Below, piece after piece: positions 16,329-24,201 of a stretch of 64,000 bases of DNA. The position numbers were made by a program, and so were the translations under genes. Each line of letters opens with the position of its first letter. Position 1 is the stretch's first letter. The notes under the pieces were generated by a model, which saw only the letters and a program-made list of their open reading frames with translations, was not told the DNA's origin and searched no databases. The DNA comes from an uncultured Prevotella sp. GTDB lineage: Bacteria; Bacteroidota; Bacteroidia; Bacteroidales; Bacteroidaceae. The stretch spans positions 1-64,000 of the forward strand of contig CAMOVK010000004.1 in assembly GCA_946627325.1 (NCBI GenBank). The letters are read 5' to 3'.

Positions 16329-17261
16329 ATGGACCACACCAACAACAATAAATGGGGCATAATATACTGCCCACGAACAAACGGACAACGACAAAAACGA
16401 CTTTGGCAACGAATAGAACGAAGCCTAAAAGCCGAAAACATAGAATATAATCACGTCGAAAGCAACGCAATAGAAAACGTAAAACCACTAATGAAAACGA
16501 TGATTGAAAACGGATACCAAACAATAATCATCGTAGGAGGAGACTCAGCACTAAACAACGCCATAAACTACCTGACAAAAACCGACTTCCAAACACAACA
16601 AAAAATACAACTCGGAGTCATACCCAACGGATGGAGCAACGAATTCGCACACTTCTGGAACTTCAGCGAACACACACCAGAAGAAACAATACGACGACTC
16701 AAACTCAAACAAACAAAAAAAATAGACCTCGGATATATAACATACAAAAACAACAACGGAGAACAATGCAGAAAGTATTTCCTCAACTGCATAACAATCG
16801 GACTGGCAACATCAATCATCGCACTAAGACGAAAAGCAAAACGAATGGGAGGACTAAAAACAATATCATACATCTACGACTCAATAAAAATGATACTGAG
16901 ACGACTCGAATACAAAATGAAAATGCAAATCAATGAAGACGAAATAAGCGGAAAAGTAATGACAGTAAGCATAGGAAACGCTAACGGATACGGACTAACA
17001 CCAAACGCAGTACCATACAACGGATTTCTCGACGCATCAGTCATACACCACCCAAAAATAACACAACTAATCGAAGGACTATACCTACTCTACAGCGGAA
17101 AAATACTAAACCACAAAGACGTACTGCCATTCAGAACAAAAAAAGTAATCATAAAAGACACAGGAAAAGCACCAATAAGCATCGACGGAAGACTCGTTAA
17201 ACTGCCAAAAAGCGAATACGAAATAGGAATAAGACAAGAAGCAATAAACTTCCTAATGTAG
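16329..17261 (+). CDS. Diacylglycerol/sphingosine kinase-family lipid kinase
   Basis: The 310-residue protein matches the DAGK catalytic domain fold: a nucleotide-binding IIIVGGDSALNNAINYL where the family usually has GGDGTxNEV, and GVIPNGWSNEFAHFW where PxGTxNDFA is usual. The C-terminal part has the beta-sandwich blocks MTVSIGNANGYGLTPNAVPYNGFLD and PISIDGRLVKLP. So it is a divergent YegS/DgkB-like kinase of a membrane lipid or sphingoid base. It lies 33 bp after miaA and 14 bp before the debranching enzyme. Proximity to the inositol-lipid cluster is suggestive only. Strongly A/C-biased coding strand. Confidence 0.75.
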   Translation: MDHTNNNKWGIIYCPRTNGQRQKRLWQRIERSLKAENIEYNHVESNAIENVKPLMKTMIENGYQTIIIVGGDSALNNAINYLTKTDFQTQQKIQLGVIPNGWSNEFAHFWNFSEHTPEETIRRLKLKQTKKIDLGYITYKNNNGEQCRKYFLNCITIGLATSIIALRRKAKRMGGLKTISYIYDSIKMILRRLEYKMKMQINEDEISGKVMTVSIGNANGYGLTPNAVPYNGFLDASVIHHPKITQLIEGLYLLYSGKILNHKDVLPFRTKKVIIKDTGKAPISIDGRLVKLPKSEYEIGIRQEAINFLM

Positions 17262-17275
17262 ATAAAACAAAAAAC

Positions 17276-19327
17276 ATGAGCTATCTGAGATTCGACAAAG
17301 CACCGATGACCAACCTCGAAGAGGCACTGCAAAGAGAAATACTCCGAACAAACCGCTCCGGAGCATACTCATGCTCAACGGTAGTCGATTGCAATACAAG
17401 AAAATACCACGGACTACTAGTAGTACCAATACCAGAACTCGACGACGAAAACCACGTACTACTCTCATCACTCGACGTCACAGTACTACAACACGGAGCA
17501 GAATTCAACCTCGCACTACACAAATACAAAGGAGGACACTTCAGCCCACAAGGACACAAATACATAAGAGAATTCAACTGCGACAAAGTACCAACAACAA
17601 CATATAGAGTCGGAGGAGTAATCCTGAAAAGAGAAATCGTATTCCAACACTACGAAGACAGAATACTAATCAGATACACACTCGACGAGGCACACTCACC
17701 AACAACACTCCGACTAAGACCATTCCTCGCATTCAGAAGCGTAAGAGAACTAACACACATAAACCCACACGCATCGCAAGAATACAAAACAATCGCAGGA
17801 GGAATAAGCACACGAATGTATGAAGGATACCCATACCTATACATGCAACTATCAAAAAGAAACGAATTTATATCAAAACCCGATTGGTATCGCGACTTCG
17901 AATACCCCAAAGAAACAGAACGAGGACACGATTCAAACGAAGACCTATACACACCAGGATACTTCGAGACAACCATACGAAAAGGAGAAAGCATCGTTTT
18001 CGCAGCATCAACATCGGAAAGTAAAACAAGAAGCCTACTGAAACTATTCACTGACGAAATCAATGACAGAACTCCACGCGATAGTTTCGAAAGATGCCTG
18101 AGAAATGCAGCACATCAATTCCATCGCAGAGAACCAAACGACGACAGATACTTACTCGCTGGTTACCCATGGTTTAAAACAAGAGCACGCGACACATTCA
18201 TAGCCCTACCAGGACTAACACTTGCCATCGGTGAAACAAAATACTTCGAATACGTAATGCAAACAGCTGAACGAGGACTGAGAGAATTCATGAATAGAAA
18301 GCCTCTGACAGCTAAAATCTACGAGATAGAACAACCCGACGTAATGCTTTGGGCTGTTTGGGCTATTCAACAATATGCCGCCGAAGAAGGAATAGACAAA
18401 TGCCACAAACAATATGGACAACTCGTAGAAGACATACTACAATTCATCTGCGAAGGCAGACACCCCAATCTCTTCCTTGAAGACAATGGCCTGCTACGTA
18501 CAGAAGGGCGAAATCGAGCCGTAACATGGATGAACTCCACCATCGCCGGACGACCTGTAGTACCACGAACAGGCTACATCGTAGAGTTCAACGCACTATG
18601 GTTCAATGCCCTCTCGTTTGCTCTCGAATTAAAAAAGCACGAACAGCAAACCGCTACAAACAGTCAGCAGGCTTCTGTTCACAAACCATATACATTCAAC
18701 ATAGACAAAATTCAAGAACTAATCTCGCGCTGCCACCAGTCGTTTGCAGCGACGTTCTACAATCAGTACGGCTACCTTTTCGACTATGTTGGCGGTGAAA
18801 TGCAAGACTGGAGTGTTCGTCCAAACATGATATTTGCCTGTGCTTTCGACTATTCACCACTGACACGCGAACAAAAACGAAGTGTCATCGATTTTACAAC
18901 TCGCGAACTTCTGACACCGAAGGGTTTGCGTTCGCTGTCGCCGAAGAGCTGTGGCTACAAACCATTGTATATCGGCAGACAAGAAGAGCGCGACCTCGCC
19001 TATCATCAAGGCACTGCTTGGCCATGGCTCGGAGGGTTCTATCTCGAAGCTTGCCTTAAGCTTTACAAACGCTCGCGGTTGAGTTTCGTTGAGCGGCAGA
19101 TGGTTGGCTACGACGACGAGATGTATTATCACTGTCTTGGAACTATAAGCGAGTTATTTGATGGCAATCCTCCTTTTAGGGGGAGGGGTGCTATTTCGTT
19201 TGCAATCAATGTGGCTGAAATTCTCCGGACGAAGCATTTGCTTGAGAAGATTCGTAAGAAAGAAGTCGTTGGAAATGATGCTCTTAACAAGGATGACGTT
19301 CGCCAAAAAGAAGGGAGGGGTGCATAA
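17276..19327 (+). CDS. Glycogen debranching enzyme (amylo-alpha-1,6-glucosidase, GH133)
   Basis: Removes alpha-1,6 branch glucose from glycogen. An N-terminal domain (about residues 1-270; NRSGAYSCSTVVDCNTRKYHGLL) precedes the GH133 (alpha/alpha)6 barrel (YPWFKTRARDTFIALPGL, then MQDWSVRPNMIFACAF and HQGTAWPWLGGFYLEA). Length 683 is normal. Its stop overlaps the next ATG (TAATG). The base composition changes inside the gene: up to about 18,000 it is T-poor and A-rich, after about 18,300 it resembles the next gene. Confidence 0.92.
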   Translation: MSYLRFDKAPMTNLEEALQREILRTNRSGAYSCSTVVDCNTRKYHGLLVVPIPELDDENHVLLSSLDVTVLQHGAEFNLALHKYKGGHFSPQGHKYIREFNCDKVPTTTYRVGGVILKREIVFQHYEDRILIRYTLDEAHSPTTLRLRPFLAFRSVRELTHINPHASQEYKTIAGGISTRMYEGYPYLYMQLSKRNEFISKPDWYRDFEYPKETERGHDSNEDLYTPGYFETTIRKGESIVFAASTSESKTRSLLKLFTDEINDRTPRDSFERCLRNAAHQFHRREPNDDRYLLAGYPWFKTRARDTFIALPGLTLAIGETKYFEYVMQTAERGLREFMNRKPLTAKIYEIEQPDVMLWAVWAIQQYAAEEGIDKCHKQYGQLVEDILQFICEGRHPNLFLEDNGLLRTEGRNRAVTWMNSTIAGRPVVPRTGYIVEFNALWFNALSFALELKKHEQQTATNSQQASVHKPYTFNIDKIQELISRCHQSFAATFYNQYGYLFDYVGGEMQDWSVRPNMIFACAFDYSPLTREQKRSVIDFTTRELLTPKGLRSLSPKSCGYKPLYIGRQEERDLAYHQGTAWPWLGGFYLEACLKLYKRSRLSFVERQMVGYDDEMYYHCLGTISELFDGNPPFRGRGAISFAINVAEILRTKHLLEKIRKKEVVGNDALNKDDVRQKEGRGA

Positions 19328-20592
19328 TGAGAGTCTTGATGTTTGGTTGGGAATATCCGCCTCATGTCTATGGTGGGTTGGCAACTGCCAATTTCGGTAT
19401 TGCTGAAGGTCTGAAATCTCAGGGCGATGTTGACACTTTGCTTTGTTTGCCTCATCCTTTTGGCGACGAAGACCGCAATGCTGCTCATATAATAGCCATG
19501 AATGCTGTGCCGATGCAGTGGAGGAACGTAAGCCGCGAGTATTTAGAACAGCGTGTTGGTAACATCATGAGTGCAGATGACTATTTCAGATACCGCGACA
19601 ATATATATTCTGATTTTTCTCGAATAGCCACTAACGATATTGGTTGTATTGAGTTTGCGGGTGGCTATCCTTCAAACCTTTTGGAGGAAATCAACAACTA
19701 TTCAGCCATTGCTGGTGTTGTTGCGCGTAGTGAGGAATTTGACATTATACATGCTCACGATTGGCTTACCTATCCTGCAGGTATTCATGCCAAGCAGATT
19801 TCTGGTCGAAAGCTGTGCATACATGTTCATGCTACCGATTTCGATCGTTCTCGCGGGAGGGTAAATCCTGTTGTTTTTGGTATTGAAAGAGATGGTATGG
19901 AGCATGCTGATTGCATTATGTGCGTTAGTGAGCTCACTCGTCAGACGGTCATCAATCATTACCATCAAGACCCTCGCAAGGTGTTTACCGTCCACAATGC
20001 TGTATATCCATTACCTCAAGAGATTGCTGAGATGCCTCGTCCCGACCATAGCAAGGGCGAAAAAACTGTTACCTTCCTTGGTCGAATAACCATGCAAAAG
20101 GGTCCCGAATACTTTGTCGAGGCTGCTAATTTAGTGCTGAAACATACTCGTGACGTACGGTTCTGCATGGCTGGTTCTGGTGATATGATGAACCAGATGA
20201 TACAACTTGTTGCCGAGAGGGGCATTGCCGACCGTTTTCATTTCCCAGGATTCATGCGTGGTGAAGATGTTTATCGCTGCCTGAAAGCGTCTGACGTTTA
20301 TGTGATGCCATCGGTAAGCGAGCCTTTTGGCATATCCCCACTGGAAGCGATGCAGTGTGGCACACCTACGATAATCTCGAAACAGAGTGGCTGTGCCGAA
20401 ATTCTTCATAATTGTTTCAAAATCGATTATTGGGATATTCATGCCATGGCGGATGCTATTTATTCTATCTGCCATCGCCCGTCGCTTTTTAATTTCCTTC
20501 AGATGGAGGGCAAGCGCGAGGTTGACCAGATTACATGGGAGAAGGTTGGAGCGAGAATCCGACGACTTTACGATATGACACTAAACTTTTGA
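19327..20592 (+). CDS. GT4-family glycogen synthase-like glycosyltransferase
   Basis: The 421-residue enzyme opens with FGWEYPPHVYGGLATANFGI, the sugar-nucleotide synthase N-terminus, and has the GT4 E-x7-E block EPFGISPLEAMQCGTPTI. It probably elongates alpha-1,4-glucan from an activated glucose in the cytoplasm. It is translationally coupled to the debranching enzyme (1-bp overlap) and 26 bp before a GH57 gene; the same trio is common in Bacteroidales genomes. Transfer to another glycan is possible. Confidence 0.88.
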   Translation: MRVLMFGWEYPPHVYGGLATANFGIAEGLKSQGDVDTLLCLPHPFGDEDRNAAHIIAMNAVPMQWRNVSREYLEQRVGNIMSADDYFRYRDNIYSDFSRIATNDIGCIEFAGGYPSNLLEEINNYSAIAGVVARSEEFDIIHAHDWLTYPAGIHAKQISGRKLCIHVHATDFDRSRGRVNPVVFGIERDGMEHADCIMCVSELTRQTVINHYHQDPRKVFTVHNAVYPLPQEIAEMPRPDHSKGEKTVTFLGRITMQKGPEYFVEAANLVLKHTRDVRFCMAGSGDMMNQMIQLVAERGIADRFHFPGFMRGEDVYRCLKASDVYVMPSVSEPFGISPLEAMQCGTPTIISKQSGCAEILHNCFKIDYWDIHAMADAIYSICHRPSLFNFLQMEGKREVDQITWEKVGARIRRLYDMTLNF

Positions 20593-20618
20593 CGAACAAC
20601 TAAATCCGAACGATAATC

Positions 20619-21920
20619 ATGAAAACTATCTGTCTTTACTTTGAGATACATCAGCCGGCTCACGTCAGGAGATATCGTTTCTTCGACATTGGCACTGATC
20701 ATTTCTACTTCGACGACTTTGAAAACGAGCGTCTTATGAGTGATACTGCACAGCGTTCGTATGTGCCTGCTCTTGACACTCTGCTTGAGATGAGCCGCGC
20801 CAGCGAGGGGCGATTTAAGGTTGCGCTGTCGATTTCGGGAGTGGGAATGGAGCAATTGGAATTGTATGCACCAGAAGTAATCGAGCGATTGCAAGCCTTA
20901 AATCAGACTGGATGTGTTGAATTTCTTGCCGAACCATATTCTCACGGTCTGTCATCTCTCGTTGACGGCGATGCTTTCCAGATTGAAGTGAAGCGACAGA
21001 CAGAGAAAATCCATGATTATTTCGGACAGAAGCCCACCATTCTTCGCAATTCATCGCTCATTTATAGCGACGAAATAGGTACGATGGCAGCCAGCATGGG
21101 ATTTAAGGCTATGCTTACGGAGGGAGCAAAACAAGTGTTAGGCTGGAAGTCGCCACACTATCTGTACCACAATCCTCTCGTACCAAGTTTGAAACTCATG
21201 CTTCGCGACATCACTATGAGCGACGACATATCGCTGCGTTTCTCCAATCCGCAGTGGTCGGGATATCCGCTCTTTGCCGATAAGTTTGCCGAGAGAATTG
21301 CAACCTTGCCAGAGGAAGAAGAGATAGTAAACATTTTCATGAACCTATCTGCATTGGGCATAGCACAACCGCTCTCGTCGAACATTCTCGACTTCTTTAT
21401 GGCTCTTCCAGCACAAGCCGAGAAGCGAGGTATAAAGTTTGCCACTCCTTCAGAGATTGTCAAGACACATAAATCGGTGGCTCCTCTACACGTTCCCGAC
21501 ACCATCTCGTGGCTCGACGAAGAACGCGACACAAGCAGCCTTATAGGGAACAATATGCAGAAGGAGGCTTTCAACAAATTATATAGCGTGGCAGAGCGCG
21601 TGAGAATAGCAAACGACTCGCATCTCAATCAGGATTGGGACTACTTGCAAGACACATTCCACTTCCGCGCCATGACGACTAAGCCTTCACACGTTGGACT
21701 CGACAGAGGATTCTACGACTCGCCCTACGATGCCTTTACCAACTACATGAACATTCTGGGCGACTTCATCTGGAGGGCAAACTCAATCTATCCTTCCGAC
21801 ATAGATAATGAAGAACTCAACTCATTGTTAACTACCATACGCAACCAAGCAAAGGAATTGGCAAAGAAAGACCGCGAAATAGCGCGTTTGAAGCGCAAAC
21901 AAGACAAACACAAGGAATAG
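20619..21920 (+). CDS. GH57-family alpha-amylase/glucanotransferase
   Basis: The 433-residue protein has the GH57 opening CLYFEIHQPAHVRRYRFFD, the nucleophile region VEFLAEPYSHGLSSL (Glu within FLAEP) and the acid region NSSLIYSDEIG. GH57 enzymes cleave or rearrange alpha-glucans. It ends in a Lys/Arg-rich helical tail. Together with the two genes before it, it forms a glycogen turnover unit. No signal peptide, so cytoplasmic. Confidence 0.9.
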   Translation: MKTICLYFEIHQPAHVRRYRFFDIGTDHFYFDDFENERLMSDTAQRSYVPALDTLLEMSRASEGRFKVALSISGVGMEQLELYAPEVIERLQALNQTGCVEFLAEPYSHGLSSLVDGDAFQIEVKRQTEKIHDYFGQKPTILRNSSLIYSDEIGTMAASMGFKAMLTEGAKQVLGWKSPHYLYHNPLVPSLKLMLRDITMSDDISLRFSNPQWSGYPLFADKFAERIATLPEEEEIVNIFMNLSALGIAQPLSSNILDFFMALPAQAEKRGIKFATPSEIVKTHKSVAPLHVPDTISWLDEERDTSSLIGNNMQKEAFNKLYSVAERVRIANDSHLNQDWDYLQDTFHFRAMTTKPSHVGLDRGFYDSPYDAFTNYMNILGDFIWRANSIYPSDIDNEELNSLLTTIRNQAKELAKKDREIARLKRKQDKHKE

Positions 21921-22041
21921 AATTTCAGAAAATTCAGAAGTCTATTCGGATAACAGAACCGACATTATTCAATCTCTTAAAACAAACATTCGAAAATCAG
22001 CAATTCATGTATCGAAAATCGATAGTTGAGACATCGAATTC

Positions 22042-22124
22042 GGGGAGATATGCTTTTCGGCTCGGAAAGGTATGCTTTCGGAGTCGGAAAGATATGCTTT
22101 TCACGGCGAAAAGACATGCTTTCC
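22042..22124. repeat. 22-bp-period array C (4 units)
   Basis: Units at 22042, 22064, 22086 and 22108 with 5-nt spacers; all four point the same way (central RYATG type). It lies between two genes read in the same direction, 59 bp before menE. The longer menE ORF of the track begins inside it. Confidence 0.95.
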
Positions 22125-22182
22125 AAACTCTACTCTTAACCCCTTGAAATCAAACCACTTAACAACAGCAAATCAATCACGA

Positions 22183-23223
22183 ATGACAATAGACGAATTT
22201 CTCAGCGAATGGGAGTCGGCAGACCGATTTATTCGCGTAACGACAAGCGGCTCTACAGGAGCTCCAAAAAGACTTTTAGCTGAGAAAAGCCGCATGATAG
22301 CAAGTGCGGAGATGACCTGCGACTTTCTACAACTAAAACCATCCGACACGGCACTGCTCGCCATGCCCTTGGAGTATATAGCCGGCAAGATGATGGTGGT
22401 TAGGGCTATTGCTCGTCAGCTACGGCTCATCTGCGTTGAACCATCAGCTCATCCACTGGAAGACAACTCGCTCAAAAATGCTATTTGTCTTGAAAACAAT
22501 AGCCTGCAACACATTGATGCCATAGACGAGAAACACCATTTCGACTTCATTGCCATGACTCCAATGCAAGTATCAACAACGCTCGAGAACGATACCGAAG
22601 CTCACCGACTGCGCTGTTGTAGGCGATTGCTCATAGGCGGAGGCGCCATAAGCGAGCGTTTGGAAGAGAAACTGAAAGAGTTCCCCCATGAGGTGTGGAG
22701 CAGTTACGGCATGACCGAAACCCTCTCACACATCGCCTTGCGACCGATAGGCTCACCTTGGTACAGACCGATGAAAGGTATCGGCATCGGGCAAGCCCCC
22801 GACAACTGTCTGACGATAGATGCTCCTATGCTCGTTGATGGCATACTGAAGACCAACGACATTGTGGAAATGAACTCCGACATGACTGCCTTCAAGGTCG
22901 TCGGACGCAAAGACAATGTGATTTGCTCAGGTGGAATAAAAATTCAAACAGAGGAACTGGAACGTATCCTTTATCCTTACACACGCGCTCCTTTTCTAAT
23001 AACAAAACGCAAGGACGACAAATATGGCGAGATAGTTGTCATGCTCACAGAGCGAGGCAATCCTTTCTGCGGAGACAACAATAGCCCTTTCGACTTCACA
23101 CGTATAGATTCGCTGCCGCGCTACTGGCAACCGAAACTCATAATAGAGGTAGAAAAAATCCCACTCACAGGAACAGGCAAACCCGACCGCGCTGCAGCCC
23201 TACGTCTCGCGAATGAAGTCTAA
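22183..23223 (+). CDS. menE: o-succinylbenzoate--CoA ligase
   Basis: Activates o-succinylbenzoate with CoA in menaquinone synthesis. The 346-residue ANL-family protein has the P-loop VTTSGSTGAPKRLL, SSYGMTETLSHIA and the hinge VVGRKDNVICSGGIKIQTEE. The track start is inside repeat array C and encodes repeat-derived peptide, so I use the ATG at 22183. It is convergent with aroB and overlaps it by 24 bp. The rest of the pathway lies 4-9 kb away on the other strand. Confidence 0.92.
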   Translation: MTIDEFLSEWESADRFIRVTTSGSTGAPKRLLAEKSRMIASAEMTCDFLQLKPSDTALLAMPLEYIAGKMMVVRAIARQLRLICVEPSAHPLEDNSLKNAICLENNSLQHIDAIDEKHHFDFIAMTPMQVSTTLENDTEAHRLRCCRRLLIGGGAISERLEEKLKEFPHEVWSSYGMTETLSHIALRPIGSPWYRPMKGIGIGQAPDNCLTIDAPMLVDGILKTNDIVEMNSDMTAFKVVGRKDNVICSGGIKIQTEELERILYPYTRAPFLITKRKDDKYGEIVVMLTERGNPFCGDNNSPFDFTRIDSLPRYWQPKLIIEVEKIPLTGTGKPDRAAALRLANEV

Positions 23224-24183
23224 AGCCTCTTTTATCGCTTCGTCGCCAACCGAACAATTGATAGCAGGACTGCCAATATCGTCGAGAAGAGTAAAAAGCA
23301 CATCGTTGGCACAGTTCTTCTTGTCGTGATGAATTAGCGAAAGCAAGGCTGGATAATCGTTACAGTCGATTGGCGCACGACCATAATGACGATTAATGAA
23401 TTCCACTGTCTGATACATTCTCTCACGAGGGAAATTCCTTTCTACTACACTGAGATACAAAGCCCCAACCAACCCGTATGCCACACATCTGCCATGCGAC
23501 ATCTGTCCAGAATGGCTCTCTATGGCATGACCTATGGTATGGCCGAGATTGAGTGCCTTGCGCAGCCCTTTCTCTCGAGGGTCTGAAGCAGTATAGCGAT
23601 GCTTTACGGATATAGAGCATTCAATCTGAGATTTCGACGGATGCAAAGCATCGTCGAGAAGAAGTCCCGACCAATGACATACATCATCGAGCAAAGCGTG
23701 TTTGAGCATCTCGGCATAGCCCGAAAGCACTTCTTCGTCTGACAATGTATTCAGGAAAACGTCGTCAATGATTGTTTCTTTAGGATTGGCAAACACACCA
23801 ACCTCGTTTTTCAGACCTCTAAAGTTGATGCCCGTCTTACCGCCAGATGAAGCATCGACCATCGCAAGCAACGAAGTGGGCACGTTCACGAAATCTACTC
23901 CGCGCTTAAAAGTGGCTGCTGCAAACCCACCAAGGTCGCAAACCATGCCCCCACCAACGTTTATCAAGCACGAATAGCGAGTAGCTCCACCTTCAGTAAG
24001 CGACTGCCACACACTTGTCAACCCCTCTATCGACTTCGATTGTTCACCATGAGCAACGGTTATCACCTGCACATCAGCAGGAAGATACTTACTCATAACA
24101 ATGGGCAAGCACAAACGCTCGGTGTTGTCGTCGCACAGAACGAACAAGCGGTCGTAGTCTTTAGTCTGAAAAATCGTGTCCAT
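23200..24183 (-). CDS. aroB: 3-dehydroquinate synthase
   Basis: Converts DAHP to 3-dehydroquinate in the shikimate pathway, which feeds chorismate to menaquinone. The 327-residue protein has GGGMVCDLGGFAAATFKRGV, PTSLLAMVDASSGGKTGIN, SGYAEMLKHALL and the zinc-ligand block NLGHTIGHAIES. It is somewhat shorter than typical (about 350) at the N-terminus. It follows lptD by 18 bp on the same strand and overlaps menE tail to tail. Confidence 0.92.
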   Translation of the reverse strand: MDTIFQTKDYDRLFVLCDDNTERLCLPIVMSKYLPADVQVITVAHGEQSKSIEGLTSVWQSLTEGGATRYSCLINVGGGMVCDLGGFAAATFKRGVDFVNVPTSLLAMVDASSGGKTGINFRGLKNEVGVFANPKETIIDDVFLNTLSDEEVLSGYAEMLKHALLDDVCHWSGLLLDDALHPSKSQIECSISVKHRYTASDPREKGLRKALNLGHTIGHAIESHSGQMSHGRCVAYGLVGALYLSVVERNFPRERMYQTVEFINRHYGRAPIDCNDYPALLSLIHHDKKNCANDVLFTLLDDIGSPAINCSVGDEAIKEALDFIRET

Positions 24184-24201
24184 AATCGTCTCGGTATGGT
24201 A

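Noticed and set aside
15460-18063. Long minus-strand ORFs opposite miaA, the lipid kinase and the debranching enzyme (up to 161 residues)
   Set aside because: They are Val/Phe/Cys/Ser-rich shadows caused by the T-poor plus strand; the plus-strand proteins match known families.
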